A DNA stretch of 64,000 bases from Nitrospinaceae bacterium (lineage in GTDB: Bacteria > Nitrospinota > Nitrospinia > Nitrospinales > VA-1). How positions within the stretch are numbered: the stretch's first letter is position 1; every line of letters starts with the position of its first letter. Shown piece after piece: positions 36,695 through 47,290 of the stretch. The position numbers and the translations under genes are program-made. The stretch is taken from contig JAJDAZ010000064.1 of the NCBI GenBank assembly GCA_029261595.1, positions 1-64,000 on the forward strand, written 5' to 3'. The notes beneath the pieces are model-generated. The model saw nothing but the letters and a program-made list of their open reading frames with translations. It ran no database searches and was not told the origin of the DNA.

Positions 36695-39169
36695 CTAGGA
36701 ATAGGCATCGATAATGGAGTATAGATCCGCCTCCCGTCTTCCAATCTTCTCATTCGTTGCGTCGCGAAACGAGGGAAACATATGGAACACGCGCTCCAAA
36801 TCCTGCAGGCTCATTCCAATGGTATACACCTCATGGGCTTTGGCCAAAGCGATAATGGGGTTCACGCACGGCGCCTTGTCGCCGCCCATGCCAATCACAT
36901 CCCAGGGATCGAACGGAGCGCTTCCCAGGCCATCCTTTCTTTGTATCTCCACCTCTCCATAAAGCAGGATATGTGCGATTTTGTTGGATGATTCTCTGGA
37001 AGATATTCTATCTTTTCGGTTCCAGTTATGAATTTTTCCCAAAGCCAATGACGCCATTAGACCGGGGTCCAGGGATCGGTAAAAGGGCTTCGGCTGTTTC
37101 CGGTTGGGTGAAGTTTTCGTTATTCGATTCATCCGATTTGAAACCCTACTCGGGACCTTAAGCAAGGTCAATGGAGATTTGGCCCGGATGGTGGCTTTTC
37201 GCCAGGGATAGCCCGTGGTGTAAGCCAACTCGCCGAAAATTTTTCCTTTGCCATAAATGGCGAACGACTTTTCATTAAAGATCAATTCGGCAAATCCATC
37301 CAGAATGACAAAAAACTCATCTCCCGGCTCGCCCTGAGCAAATACCACCTCATCCACCTGGTATTTGACCACCTCCGCATTTTTCAATAACCCCGGCAGG
37401 CCCTGCTCCCCGGACGTTTTTTTGGCTTTTGGACGCCCTCCCCGGGCGGTGAGTGTCTTCCCGGTCTCCTTGCTTTGCGGAATCAAAGCAATGGTTTGCC
37501 CTTCCTCTGCGAATCTGAATTTGCGATGCGGCTCCGGGTCGAAATGCTGGTGAACGAGGATCATTCTTTTCGCTATGGATTCATCGATATGCTCCAGGGA
37601 TTGCAGTTTGGTATGAAGCTTTCCCCCGCCGACATCATGGACGATCAGATCGGCGTCCCATATAAACCCGAGAACCCCTTCATACCGTTGCCGGGAAAAA
37701 ACTCCCTTCCGGTACCATTCCGTCATTTCCGCCAAATCATATTTTGTATCACCGGAATGGCTGATAACGGTTTCCTTGCCCGATTTGTCTTTATAGGTCA
37801 GGGTGAATCGTCCCGCAGGTATGGAGTGCAGGGAATAATCAAAGGTAAAAATCGTGCTTTCGAAACCCGGAAACCGGGTCGGCTTATTGGCTTCCACCTC
37901 AAAAAAGTCGATGAACTTCTCAAGGACCGTGGTGGAGAAATAAGTGATCGCCTCCATTTTCCGTAAGAAACTTTCAAATATGATCCGGGTGGAAATGACC
38001 CGAAGGCGTTTGCCGGAAAGTATCATCTCGGCCAGTCCGGTGTCATGGTCCGAATGGACATGGGTCAGGAAAACGTAAAGAATGTCGCTCTCCACAATTC
38101 CCAGACGAAGGGCCAGGCGAACGCTGTCGGGAACCGCATCGACCATGATCCCCTTTCCCTCCGACCAGACAATGATACTGCTGTTTCTTCTCTTTCCAGC
38201 AAACCCCGACCCCACTCCAATAAAAGTCACTCCCATAAAGGGTTTTTCGACCAGGTCGTACTCCGGCAAAGGATTGGGTGGGTCCAGATGGCTGATATCA
38301 ACCATGCCCACTTTTTCATTATTACAGAAAATGTCAAAGGCCGAGGCCCGTTTCTGGACGATCTTAACTTTTAATCTTTTATCGTTTCCTGGGATGAGGA
38401 GCGGTTTTTCCTTTTCAAACTGACGAAAGTCGATGATGTCATTTATCAGTTTTTCACGGTCTTCCTCATTCGCCAGAGAAAACAGGTCAATTTCTTTTTT
38501 TAACTGGGCGCAAACGATATATTGCCGGGCAAGATCTTTTGCCAGATTAGGAATCTGATTCCCCTGCAACCACTTTTGCTTTTTGACCAGGGTTCCAAAA
38601 TATTGATGCGTTTTTTGGAAAACCACCCGGTCGCTGGCATGCGCTTTCAACAGGTCATCAAACTGGCGAAACAATTTTTTATCGCCGGCGACCTTCTCAA
38701 CAAATGATTGGAATTTTTTCAATTCCCGGGGAGTGGACCTGGCTTCGGGGAAGGAATTTCTTAACTGGGCCTCTAAAAGGAATTTGAAACGCGGGCCGAA
38801 AAGCGTTTCATTTAAAATATTTTTAAAGCGGACTTCCTGATCCTCGGTGCAGTAAACAAAAATTTTTTCCTTTTGAGTCGCGCCAAAAAGGGCATTGTAG
38901 ATAATAAATTCAAAATCAAAATTATTCCGCCCACTCACAAAGGTACGAAAGGGAATCACAAAATGGCGGGGCATCTTTTTTTTCTGACGGATGAAATCCT
39001 TAACCATTCCCGGTGGGCACCCGAAAGCAACGGTTTCAAAACCTTCCCCTTCCAGAACCCTATAATTATACCCGCTAATAATTTCAACTTTTTTCTTTCC
39101 AGCCACGATCTCAATCACCCTTTTTGCGGCCCGAAAACAATAAACGGACAGGGGTTCCGGAAAATCCAA
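36695..39169 (-). CDS. Metallo-beta-lactamase-fold hydrolase with cyclic-nucleotide-binding domains
   Basis: 824 residues. After a 300-residue N-terminal region with no recognised family, a metallo-hydrolase domain carries THVHSDHD near 370, HSGDTKYD and HQHFDPEP near 541. A cyclic-nucleotide-binding fold follows (QGEPGDEFFVILDG near 615, FGELAY), and a poorer second copy ends the protein (ILLYGEVEIQR, near 736). It could be a phosphodiesterase or RNase Z-like enzyme gated by a nucleotide. The ATG overlaps der by 59 bases; a GTG at about 39119, right at the der stop, is an alternative start. Confidence 0.8.
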   Translation of the reverse strand: MDFPEPLSVYCFRAAKRVIEIVAGKKKVEIISGYNYRVLEGEGFETVAFGCPPGMVKDFIRQKKKMPRHFVIPFRTFVSGRNNFDFEFIIYNALFGATQKEKIFVYCTEDQEVRFKNILNETLFGPRFKFLLEAQLRNSFPEARSTPRELKKFQSFVEKVAGDKKLFRQFDDLLKAHASDRVVFQKTHQYFGTLVKKQKWLQGNQIPNLAKDLARQYIVCAQLKKEIDLFSLANEEDREKLINDIIDFRQFEKEKPLLIPGNDKRLKVKIVQKRASAFDIFCNNEKVGMVDISHLDPPNPLPEYDLVEKPFMGVTFIGVGSGFAGKRRNSSIIVWSEGKGIMVDAVPDSVRLALRLGIVESDILYVFLTHVHSDHDTGLAEMILSGKRLRVISTRIIFESFLRKMEAITYFSTTVLEKFIDFFEVEANKPTRFPGFESTIFTFDYSLHSIPAGRFTLTYKDKSGKETVISHSGDTKYDLAEMTEWYRKGVFSRQRYEGVLGFIWDADLIVHDVGGGKLHTKLQSLEHIDESIAKRMILVHQHFDPEPHRKFRFAEEGQTIALIPQSKETGKTLTARGGRPKAKKTSGEQGLPGLLKNAEVVKYQVDEVVFAQGEPGDEFFVILDGFAELIFNEKSFAIYGKGKIFGELAYTTGYPWRKATIRAKSPLTLLKVPSRVSNRMNRITKTSPNRKQPKPFYRSLDPGLMASLALGKIHNWNRKDRISSRESSNKIAHILLYGEVEIQRKDGLGSAPFDPWDVIGMGGDKAPCVNPIIALAKAHEVYTIGMSLQDLERVFHMFPSFRDATNEKIGRREADLYSIIDAYS

Positions 39170-40436
39170 ATACCTTACGCAAACTATTGGTCAAATACAG
39201 CTTGTAGGAAAAATGAACTCCTTGTGGATAATTAACAAAACATCTGAACGTGGGGGGGCAACTCTTGACTTGTGTGGTGTACATCATTTTCAAAAATTTG
39301 CCCCGGTAACTGCTCATCGGGTTTTTTATGATTGCTTTCTCGAAACAATCGTTCAACCTTCCCGTGGTGATATTTTTTGAGTACTCCCCATACACATGCC
39401 CGATGCTTGAAAGCAATTTATTCAAGCCCTGCCCGGTTTTAGCGGAAACCGTCAATAAAGGGGCGAACTCCAGAAACTTAAACTTATCCCGCACCCGCAT
39501 TTCAAATTCGGAAAACGATTTCCTCGGCTGATTTATCAAGTCCCATTTATTGGCTACTATAATACATCCTTTGCCCCTGTCAAAGGCATACCCGGCAATG
39601 GTGGCGTCCTGTTCGGACACTCCATCGTGCGCATCCAAAACCAAAACGGCGATATCGCATCGGTCCAGCGCTTTCAATGCCATAATAACGCTAAACTTAT
39701 CAAGCACGTTTCGCGTTCTGCCCTTGCGCCGGATGCCTGCGGTGTCGATAAAGACGATGTCCTTACCTTGAAACTGAAAATAGGTGTCGACGGTATCTCG
39801 GGTGGTTCCGGGAATCGGGGAGACGATGCATCGGTCAGAATCCAGCAACTTGTTGATCAAAGAAGATTTGCCCGCATTGGGCTTGCCCACAATGGCAACT
39901 TTGATCGCATCCGGGACCGGTTCCTCATCGAGAGATTCGGGAGGAAATTCTTCGACCAGATACTCGATGAGCTCTGACAATCCCAGGCCGTGCTCGGCGG
40001 AGATGGGATAGGTGGCTTCAATACCCAATTGAAAAAATTCGCCGATGTCCTTCTCGTGGTCGGGCTGATCCACCTTGTTGACTGCCAGAACCAGGGATTT
40101 TCCGGTTTTTCTCACTTTTTGTATGATATTGCGGTCTTGAGCGGTGAGCCCCTGTTGCTTATCCACCACTAAAATAATTAAATCGGCTTCTTCTTCGGCG
40201 ACCACCACCTGTTCCTTGACCTGAATCTCAATCTCATTCGCGCTGTCCAGGTCGATGCCGCCGGTATCGATCACGATGACGGAGCGGCCCATCATTTCGG
40301 CTCGCCCAAAAAGGCGATCGCGGGTCACACCGGGGGTGTCGTTGACGATGGAGGTTTTTTTTTGGGTGAGCTTATTGAAAAGAGTGGATTTTCCTACATT
40401 GGGTCTGCCAATGATGACCACTACCGGAACGGGCAT
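39111..40436 (-). CDS. der: Ribosome-assembly GTPase Der (EngA)
   Basis: 441 residues with two tandem G domains (GRPNVGKST at residue 9; GKPNAGKSS near 182; NKVD and NKWD) and a C-terminal KH-like domain. It matures the large ribosomal subunit. Lies 14 bases after the amidase gene in the same direction. Confidence 0.96.
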   Translation of the reverse strand: MPVPVVVIIGRPNVGKSTLFNKLTQKKTSIVNDTPGVTRDRLFGRAEMMGRSVIVIDTGGIDLDSANEIEIQVKEQVVVAEEEADLIILVVDKQQGLTAQDRNIIQKVRKTGKSLVLAVNKVDQPDHEKDIGEFFQLGIEATYPISAEHGLGLSELIEYLVEEFPPESLDEEPVPDAIKVAIVGKPNAGKSSLINKLLDSDRCIVSPIPGTTRDTVDTYFQFQGKDIVFIDTAGIRRKGRTRNVLDKFSVIMALKALDRCDIAVLVLDAHDGVSEQDATIAGYAFDRGKGCIIVANKWDLINQPRKSFSEFEMRVRDKFKFLEFAPLLTVSAKTGQGLNKLLSSIGHVYGEYSKNITTGRLNDCFEKAIIKNPMSSYRGKFLKMMYTTQVKSCPPTFRCFVNYPQGVHFSYKLYLTNSLRKVFGFSGTPVRLLFSGRKKGD

Positions 40437-40450
40437 GGAGATGAACCTTG

Positions 40451-42187
40451 TTAAATGGTTGGGCCTCTGTCTTTTTTGAATTCATGAATCCCCCGGGCAA
40501 TGGAAGCGGCCAACCTGTCAAGATAAGCGGATTTTCTTAACCTTTTTTCCTCGTTCGAATTCGTGACGAACCCCACCTCCACAAGAATGCTCGGCATATT
40601 GGTATCGTGAAGCACAAAGAAAGGCCCTTCTTTCACACCGAGATCCTTCACATTCGAGTATTTCTTTTTCATCGAACTATGCAGATGTTCCTGAACATGA
40701 CCCGCCAAAATTGCAGAATCGTTGATTTTGGTGGTGCTGATGAGACTGGCTAAAATCTGCTGGACCTGATCGTCTTTCACCGAGTGCACCAATTCGCCGT
40801 TTTCACGAGTCGCCGTTTCCTGGGCCTGATCGCTATTGGCGTTGCCCAGATAATACGTCTCTATACCATGCGCCGAAAGACGCTTCGCGGCATTGGCGTG
40901 GACCGAGACAAACAAATCAGCATCTCTTTCATTCGCAATCTGGCCTCTTTCCTCCAAGGCAATGAAGGTGTCGTCCGTGCGAGTCAGGATCACCTGATAC
41001 CCGTACCGGGATTCCAGAATTTTTTTCAAGCGCTTGGAAATTTTAAGATTCACCTCTTTTTCCAATAGCCCGCGCCGACTTTTAGCGCCGTTGTCCTTCC
41101 CGCCATGACCGGGGTCGATGACGATGAGGGGAACCTCCCGCCGGACCACTGTTTTTGCCTTGGGAGAGATGGCGACCGGAACCGGTTTGATGGCCTGCGC
41201 CCTTTTCGGTTTTGCAATTAATTTGGGTTCAGCGGTTTTTTCAGGTTTCTTGTGGAGAATCGCTTTAGCGGTCACCACCCGTCGCTTTTTCGTGGAAATC
41301 AGATCGACAATCACTTTGCCGTTTTTCTGGGTCGTGACCGCTTTGATTTCCTTTGGAATTTCCATCACCAGACGACTGGTGGTTTTATCGAACTGACTGA
41401 CGCGCATCCGTTTGAGGGTTGCGCTCTCAACCGGAATTTCTCTTTTGACGTTTTTGCCCAGCCGGGTATTCAGGAAATTAAAATACACCCGGTTAGGGTT
41501 GCTCAGGCGATTCTGGGTTATTTTTGCCTTGCCACCGGTATGAATCACCACCTGTGTGGAATCGGACTGCCGGGTGAAATTGATATTTGTAAGAAGGACA
41601 GGTTCATGCCCCCTATTCCGGGCCTTGGCTTCCCTTGCCTTCAAGGGTGAAACCAGGGGGACGGTTTTCTTCTTTAGCTTTTTGGCTTTTGCGACCTGAT
41701 CTCCCCTGGGGAAATCGTGGAGGATCTGTTCAAACGAGACCAGAGCTTCTGAATAATTTTTTCTATCAAAATTTATTTTTCCCTGATGAAACAGGGCGTC
41801 GTCGGTCAACCGGCCCGGCTTGAATTCGGAAATGACTTTGTAATAAAAATGCAGCGCCTTTTCCTGGTCTCGGGAATTTCTCGCCACACTGTAGAGTTGA
41901 TGGTGCAGGCGGGCCGCGGTAAACAAGGCGTTGTAGGCCTGGGGACTGGAAGGATTTTTTTCGTATACGGCGACAAATTTTTTAACGCTCGCCACCCAGT
42001 TGTGGCGATAAGCCCGTTTTTCCTTGGATCGTTTCAGCAGATAATAACTTCGCTGGGCTTTCTGGTACAGCGCTTCAACCGACTTCGCACGAGACTCCCT
42101 GGCCTGTGCTTCGGAAAGAATCCCCAAAAACAAAACGCAACCGATCAAAAAATACGATGCAGTTTTTTTAAAATTTAATAAAGACAT
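40451..42187 (-). CDS. N-acetylmuramoyl-L-alanine amidase (AMIN + Amidase_3) with TPR region
   Basis: 578 residues. Signal peptide (FLIGCVLFLGILSEAQA), TPR-like helices (about 35-170), an AMIN domain (about 195-290, sandwich with IHTGGKAKI), a Pro/Lys/Ala linker, and a zinc amidase domain from about 345 (VIDPGHGGKD, EKEVNL, SVHANA, VEVGFVTN). It would cleave septal or recycled peptidoglycan in the periplasm; AMIN usually targets it to the division site. The N-terminal TPR portion is an uncommon addition. Confidence 0.92.
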   Translation of the reverse strand: MSLLNFKKTASYFLIGCVLFLGILSEAQARESRAKSVEALYQKAQRSYYLLKRSKEKRAYRHNWVASVKKFVAVYEKNPSSPQAYNALFTAARLHHQLYSVARNSRDQEKALHFYYKVISEFKPGRLTDDALFHQGKINFDRKNYSEALVSFEQILHDFPRGDQVAKAKKLKKKTVPLVSPLKAREAKARNRGHEPVLLTNINFTRQSDSTQVVIHTGGKAKITQNRLSNPNRVYFNFLNTRLGKNVKREIPVESATLKRMRVSQFDKTTSRLVMEIPKEIKAVTTQKNGKVIVDLISTKKRRVVTAKAILHKKPEKTAEPKLIAKPKRAQAIKPVPVAISPKAKTVVRREVPLIVIDPGHGGKDNGAKSRRGLLEKEVNLKISKRLKKILESRYGYQVILTRTDDTFIALEERGQIANERDADLFVSVHANAAKRLSAHGIETYYLGNANSDQAQETATRENGELVHSVKDDQVQQILASLISTTKINDSAILAGHVQEHLHSSMKKKYSNVKDLGVKEGPFFVLHDTNMPSILVEVGFVTNSNEEKRLRKSAYLDRLAASIARGIHEFKKDRGPTI

Positions 42188-42344
42188 TCAAAGAGTTCGC
42201 TTGCTGTGCGGAGCGGAATAAACGTGAAAAACTTCATGAAAACAGTCGGACAATCTTGCTTAACCATCTCATTTTATTACAGTTTTAAACTATAACATTT
42301 TTTAAAAAGTGGGTCAAGATAGAGAGAGGCGGAAAATCAATGAC

Positions 42345-43076
42345 TTACGCTCCAACGCTCAGGCGATCGGCAAGGTAGGAAGGAAGACCGCCGGCGAGGA
42401 TTTTCTTTTGCGTGGCGGCAAAATCATACTCGAAGCGCTGATATTCCAGGGTTCTAGCCCCGGAGTCATAAATCACAAATGCGGGCTTTGGGTTGCCGTC
42501 CCGCGGCTGACCCAGACTGCCAACGTTGATGATGTAGCGGCAATCGGGCTTCAACTTCAGGGTGGTTGTGGGGAAACCGTCTGTGATCTCCCCCTCCGGT
42601 TCCTGTTCGAGGATGACCGGCCGATGGGAATGCCCCAGAAAACATAGGTGAGTTTCGAAATGGTCGAAATTGATTTTTCCGTCGGCGCGGGAAACAACAT
42701 AATGCCATTCTTCCGGCTCATAAGGAGACGAATGGACCCAGTGGATACCGTCTTCCACGATTTCACAGGGAAGGGTTCCCAGAAAATCTTTATTTTCCTG
42801 GGTTAATTTTTGGCGGGTCCAAAGGCAGGCCTCGTAGGCATACGAATTGAAATAGGTGAGGTCTGTTCTGTTCACGGCGGCATAATCGTGATTTCCGCCT
42901 AGGATAATGTCCGCATTCTCCCGAACCCAATCCACACAGGCATTGGGGTCGGCGCCATAACCCACAAGATCGCCCAAAAACACTTTTTTATCGTGGTCCA
43001 GAGTCTCGATGATTTTAGAAAAGCTGTTTAAAGATTCGAGGTTGCTGTGAAGGTCTGAGAAAATGAGGTGTCTCAT
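42345..43076 (-). CDS. Calcineurin-like metallophosphoesterase
   Basis: 243 residues with the metal-binding motifs FSDLHSNLESL, FLGDLVGYG, GNHDYA and GHSHRP in family order. Similar in length to YfcE/MJ0936-type phosphodiesterases. Encoded 14 bases after nusB in the rib operon; substrate unknown. Confidence 0.9.
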   Translation of the reverse strand: MRHLIFSDLHSNLESLNSFSKIIETLDHDKKVFLGDLVGYGADPNACVDWVRENADIILGGNHDYAAVNRTDLTYFNSYAYEACLWTRQKLTQENKDFLGTLPCEIVEDGIHWVHSSPYEPEEWHYVVSRADGKINFDHFETHLCFLGHSHRPVILEQEPEGEITDGFPTTTLKLKPDCRYIINVGSLGQPRDGNPKPAFVIYDSGARTLEYQRFEYDFAATQKKILAGGLPSYLADRLSVGA

Positions 43077-43090
43077 CGCGGCGCAAAAAA

Positions 43091-43522
43091 TTATCCGATG
43101 GGCAGTTGAACAATGCCCCGGTTCATTTCTTTAAAAATTTTATCCAGAATTCCATTGATAAAATCCGGGGATTCTTCACTACCATATTTTTTGGCGATTT
43201 CCACTGCTTCGTTGATGGCCACTTTGGGGGGGATGGTTTGACTGTATTTTAATTCGCACACACCGAGGCGCAATATATTGCGGTCGATCACCGTCATCCG
43301 GTCCAGCGTCCAATGCTCGCTGTACTTTTGCAGGGTGAGGTCGATCTCCTTCATATTTTCAGTGACCTTCGACACCAGTTCTTCCATGAACTCCTTGACT
43401 TCTTCCTGGCAGGAAAGCCTGTCCTCAAAGGTGACCATTTGCTCCTTGAAACCTTCCTCGTTGAATTCGAGCTGGTATAAAAATTTCAATGCCAGTTCTC
43501 TGGAAAACCTTCGTTTGCCCAT
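43091..43522 (-). CDS. nusB: Transcription antitermination factor NusB
   Basis: 143 residues, all-alpha, with [14 protein letters not shown] at the start and [12 protein letters not shown] in the typical place. It binds boxA RNA with NusE for rRNA antitermination. Placement after ribH is the common bacterial order. Confidence 0.95.
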   Translation of the reverse strand: MGKRRFSRELALKFLYQLEFNEEGFKEQMVTFEDRLSCQEEVKEFMEELVSKVTENMKEIDLTLQKYSEHWTLDRMTVIDRNILRLGVCELKYSQTIPPKVAINEAVEIAKKYGSEESPDFINGILDKIFKEMNRGIVQLPIG

Positions 43523-43538
43523 TCTTCAAATCACCCGA

Positions 43539-44003
43539 TTATAATTTTTTATACAAATTGATCATTTCGATGGCGGCAAGAGCGGTTTCCCACCCCTTGT
43601 TGCCCGATTTGGCACCTGCCCTTTCAATTGCCTGTTCCAGGTTTTCCGTGGTCAGGACTCCAAACAATACGGGAATGGACGCTTCCATCGCCAGCGTTCC
43701 CACGCCCTTGGCGGCTTCGCCGGCGACATAATTGAAGTGGGGCGTCGCTCCCCGGATGACCGCTCCGAGGCAAAGAATGGCGTCATATTTTGCCGCAGAG
43801 CACATTTTTTTCGCGGTCATGGGAATTTCAAATGCACCGGGAACCTTGACCACATCAATGTCCTTGTCCGCCGCGCCATGACGGACCAGCGCATCAACGG
43901 CTCCTTCCACCAGGCGGCTGGTTATGAAATCGTTGAACCTGCTAACCACAATGCCGACTTTCATTCCCTTGGCGTTCAAATCACCCTCAATATTATTTGC
44001 CAT
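43539..44003 (-). CDS. ribH: 6,7-dimethyl-8-ribityllumazine synthase
   Basis: 154 residues with [17 protein letters not shown] and the catalytic-His segment [14 protein letters not shown]. It condenses the RibA product-derived amine with dihydroxybutanone phosphate. Full length and within the rib operon. Confidence 0.96.
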   Translation of the reverse strand: MANNIEGDLNAKGMKVGIVVSRFNDFITSRLVEGAVDALVRHGAADKDIDVVKVPGAFEIPMTAKKMCSAAKYDAILCLGAVIRGATPHFNYVAGEAAKGVGTLAMEASIPVLFGVLTTENLEQAIERAGAKSGNKGWETALAAIEMINLYKKL

Positions 44004-44029
44004 CCATATTCCTTATCGTCATTCGATGT

Positions 44030-45241
44030 TCAAGAAATGTTCTTAATCATATGACCCATTTTTTGCCGTTTGGTCTCAAGGTATTTGATATTGTCTTTCC
44101 GGGGGCTCACTTCAATGGGCACCCGCTCCACCATTTCCAATCCGTAACCTTCCAGACCCACAATTTTTCGCGGATTGTTGGTCATCAGGCGGATCTTACT
44201 CAATCCGAGTTTATGAAGGATCTGCGCTCCGATTCCATATTCCCGCAAATCAGGTTTGAAACCCAGCGCCTCATTGGCCTGCACCGTGTCCTTACCCTCA
44301 TCCTGCAAGGCATACGCTTTCATTTTGTTGACAATGCCAATCCCCCGCCCTTCCTGATACAAATACAACAAAACTCCCTGACCTTCTTCACCGATCATCT
44401 GCATGGATTTTTTCAACTGATCGCCGCAGTCACAGCGGAAGGAGCCAAACACATCCCCGGTCAGGCACTGGGAATGAACCCGCACCAATGTTGGCACATC
44501 CGGCTCGATGTCTCCTTTGACTAGCGCGATATGTATCTGATCGATCAGAACGTTCCTGAAGACCACGGATTTGAAGTCGCCAAATTCAGTGGGCAGGATG
44601 GTCGAGACCACTTCTTCCACCAGGGTTTCCCGCTGTAGCCGGTATTCCGCAAGATCCTTGGTAGTGATCATTTTCAAGCCGTGCTCTTTGGCAAACTGAG
44701 TCAATTGCGGAACTCGTGACATGGTCCCGTCGTCATTCATGATTTCACAGATAACGCCATAAGGGGCCAATCCTGCCATCCGGGATATATCCACTGAAGC
44801 TTCCGTTTGCCCCATGCGCACCAGAACGCCTCCGTCCTTGGCCCGCAAGGGAAAAATATGACCCGGCTTGACCAGATCTCTTTTTTCGGTTGCAGGGTCA
44901 ATGGCCACCTGAATGGTTTTTGCCCGGTCTGCGGCAGAGATTCCTGTGGTCACTCCCTCTCTGGCATCGATCGAAATGGTAAATGGCGTTTCAAAAGCGG
45001 ACTGGTTGTCCTCAACCATCATGGTCAACCCCAGTTCTTCGGTTCTTTTTTCCGTAAGAGCCAGGCAGACCAAACCGCGCCCAAATTTAGCCATGAAGTT
45101 GATGGACTCCGGCGTGACCTTCTCGGCGGCAATCATTAAATCGCCTTCGTTTTCCCGGTCCTCATCGTCGACGATGATGATCATTTTGCCTTCTTTTAAG
45201 TCGCAGATGGCAGAATCTATGGTACTGAACACATCACTCAT
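44030..45241 (-). CDS. ribBA: Bifunctional DHBP synthase / GTP cyclohydrolase II
   Basis: 403 residues. N-terminal half has [11 protein letters not shown] and TGISAADRA (dihydroxybutanone phosphate synthase); C-terminal half has the zinc cysteines in [17 protein letters not shown] and [10 protein letters not shown] (GTP cyclohydrolase II). It starts both branches of riboflavin synthesis. Confidence 0.96.
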   Translation of the reverse strand: MSDVFSTIDSAICDLKEGKMIIIVDDEDRENEGDLMIAAEKVTPESINFMAKFGRGLVCLALTEKRTEELGLTMMVEDNQSAFETPFTISIDAREGVTTGISAADRAKTIQVAIDPATEKRDLVKPGHIFPLRAKDGGVLVRMGQTEASVDISRMAGLAPYGVICEIMNDDGTMSRVPQLTQFAKEHGLKMITTKDLAEYRLQRETLVEEVVSTILPTEFGDFKSVVFRNVLIDQIHIALVKGDIEPDVPTLVRVHSQCLTGDVFGSFRCDCGDQLKKSMQMIGEEGQGVLLYLYQEGRGIGIVNKMKAYALQDEGKDTVQANEALGFKPDLREYGIGAQILHKLGLSKIRLMTNNPRKIVGLEGYGLEMVERVPIEVSPRKDNIKYLETKRQKMGHMIKNIS

Positions 45242-45250
45242 AACTATTCC

Positions 45251-45904
45251 TCATAAAAAACCCTTTTGCCGGAGCAGGTCCAGCGAGACTTTTTGTTTTG
45301 TTCCAGAGGAACCCAACAGAGTCTCACAAGCTTTATAAACGTATTTTCCAATCATATCACATTCGATGTTTACCAAGTCACCGATTTTCCGGGTGTTCAT
45401 ATTGGTATGGGTATGGGTGAACGGGATAATGGAAACAGAAAACTGATGATCCGAGCAGGAAAACACGGTGAGGCTGATCCCATCGATGGCAATCGATCCC
45501 TTTTCGATGATATAGGGATCGAGTTCCGGAGGATGCTCGAATCGAAACAGAATTTCTCCGCTCTTGTGCTCAATATTCACCACTTTGCCCATTTGGTCCA
45601 CATGACCCGATACAAAATGACCGCTGATTTTCTGTGCAGGAGTGAGCGATCGTTCCAGGTTGACTTTGGCCCGCTCCTTGATTTCCTGGAAACCCGTCCG
45701 GCTCAAGGTTTCCGTACTGACATCCACGACAAAATAATGGTCTCCAAAATCCCGAGCAGTCAGGCAGACGCCATTGACGGCAATGCTTTCTCCCAATTCA
45801 AAATCATTAAAACCAGATTCCGTCCGAATCACCATCTCGGCTTTTTCATCCGCACGAACGATTTTCTCCACCGTCCCCAGACTCTGAATGATTCCGCTGA
45901 ACAT
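45251..45904 (-). CDS. ribE: Riboflavin synthase alpha subunit
   Basis: 217 residues made of two lumazine-binding repeats (MFSGIIQSLGTV; ISGHFVSGHVDQ in the second half). It dismutates two lumazines to riboflavin. 9 bases before ribBA. Confidence 0.95.
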   Translation of the reverse strand: MFSGIIQSLGTVEKIVRADEKAEMVIRTESGFNDFELGESIAVNGVCLTARDFGDHYFVVDVSTETLSRTGFQEIKERAKVNLERSLTPAQKISGHFVSGHVDQMGKVVNIEHKSGEILFRFEHPPELDPYIIEKGSIAIDGISLTVFSCSDHQFSVSIIPFTHTHTNMNTRKIGDLVNIECDMIGKYVYKACETLLGSSGTKQKVSLDLLRQKGFL

Positions 45905-45948
45905 TTTTACAATTTCCTTTATAGGTGATTCAAACTTTTACCGGCCCT

Positions 45949-47055
45949 CTAAATATATCCTTCCAGCAGTAAATCGTTGCCGACCGGATTCACAGTCAAC
46001 CTTTTTAATTTAAATGCATCCCTGAGGTGCCGGACACCTGTCCCGCCCAAAGGGCCGGGAGCGTCTTTCCCGCCAATTAAAATGGGAGCGATAAAAACCA
46101 GAACCTTGTCCACAATCCCCGTTTCAAGCGCGCTGGCGTTCACTTCGCCTCCGCCCTCAATCAGCACCGAGGTGATGGACCGCTCTCCCAAAGCTTGCAT
46201 CAATTGCTTTAAATCCACGCCGCCTTTTTTTTCTTTGAGGATGAGAATATCCACTCCCCTGCGAGTCAGCTCTTTTCTTCGCGTATCCGGGAGTTTCCTG
46301 CTGGTGGCATAGAGAACAGGCTGAGTGTCTGCGTTTCTAAAAACATTGGATTTCAAGGGGGCCAGAAATTGATTGTCCAGAATAACACGAACCGGGTGTT
46401 TGACAGCGGCGGACTTTTTACCGAGCCGTGTTGTTAAAAAAGGATCGTCTTTCAAAATGGTTCCCGCGCCGGCCACGATCGCATCCACTTCATTGCGAAT
46501 CTGATGAACTTTTTCTCTCGCCTTAACGCCTGTAATCCATTTGGACTCCCCCGAACGGGTCGCGATTTTTCCATCCAGGGAAACTGCGGTCTTTAGTACC
46601 ACAAAGGGGTTGCCGGTGCGAATGAATTTCACAAACACTTCATTCAGCCGTTCACATTCTTTCCTCAGGGTTCCGGACACCACCTGGACACCATTTTTTC
46701 TCAATTGGCGGAAACCTTTTCCACTCACCAGCGGGTTTGGGTCGCGCATTCCCACGACGACTTTTTTGACGCCTGCGGAAAGTATCGCCTCGGCACAGGG
46801 CGGAGTTTTTCCAAAGTGAGCGCAGGGCTCAAGATTGACATAAAGATCCGCGCCCCTCGCTTTTTTTCCAGCTTTCCTGAGAGCCACTATTTCTCCATGG
46901 GGCAACCCCGCTTTGCGATGGTACCCCTCGCCCACCACGCGGCCATTTTTAACCAGCACCGCCCCGACCATAGGATTGGGCGACGTTCTCCCCTGCCCTT
47001 TGCGGGCCAGTTGCAAAGCCTGACGCATATAATATTCTGGAGTCTGTTCAGTCAA
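45949..47055 (-). CDS. ribD: Bifunctional riboflavin deaminase/reductase
   Basis: 368 residues. Deaminase domain with zinc motif HGEIVAL and PCAHFGKTPPC; the usual His-Ala-Glu reads His-Gly-Glu. The reductase domain follows from about 150 (KTAVSLDGKIA, IEGGGEVNAS). First gene of the rib operon. I saw no FMN-riboswitch conserved segments upstream. Confidence 0.95.
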   Translation of the reverse strand: MTEQTPEYYMRQALQLARKGQGRTSPNPMVGAVLVKNGRVVGEGYHRKAGLPHGEIVALRKAGKKARGADLYVNLEPCAHFGKTPPCAEAILSAGVKKVVVGMRDPNPLVSGKGFRQLRKNGVQVVSGTLRKECERLNEVFVKFIRTGNPFVVLKTAVSLDGKIATRSGESKWITGVKAREKVHQIRNEVDAIVAGAGTILKDDPFLTTRLGKKSAAVKHPVRVILDNQFLAPLKSNVFRNADTQPVLYATSRKLPDTRRKELTRRGVDILILKEKKGGVDLKQLMQALGERSITSVLIEGGGEVNASALETGIVDKVLVFIAPILIGGKDAPGPLGGTGVRHLRDAFKLKRLTVNPVGNDLLLEGYI

Positions 47056-47149
47056 GGTATTCGCCGTGAAAACATTTTCAGGCTCTCCATCGTCTTCTAT
47101 TAAATCGAAAAAAGAAATCGTGTGGAAAGATTATAGCAAATGAGAAAAG

Positions 47150-47164
47150 CCAGCGTGACGCTGG
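47150..47164. repeat. Short perfect hairpin
   Basis: CCAGCG-TGA-CGCTGG between ribD and motB. Followed 35 bases on by GGGG...CCCC pairings around 47199-47215. No T-run, so function as terminator is doubtful; may be a dispersed repeat. Confidence 0.35.
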
Positions 47165-47229
47165 ATCCATATTACCGTACGATGGGTTTATAGCTTTTCG
47201 GGGCTCGTGTACCCCTCCGGGGCATGAAA

Positions 47230-47290
47230 GCAACGGAAAGGATATCACAAGCTTAGTGAACGAAGCCCTGAACTTTTCCTCCCCGTGGGG
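47230..47290 (-). repeat. motB 3' trailer, similar to the fliA trailer
   Basis: Immediately after the motB stop there is the self-complementary CCCCACGGGG, then GGAAAAG, a GC-rich part and CTTGTGATATCC. The fliA gene at 63528 is followed by a similar series, including CTTGTGATACCC. The shared order suggests a conserved 3' element or a repeat family. Confidence 0.45.

Noticed and set aside
47056-47290. FMN riboswitch before ribD
   Set aside because: None of the conserved riboswitch segments was found in the interval.
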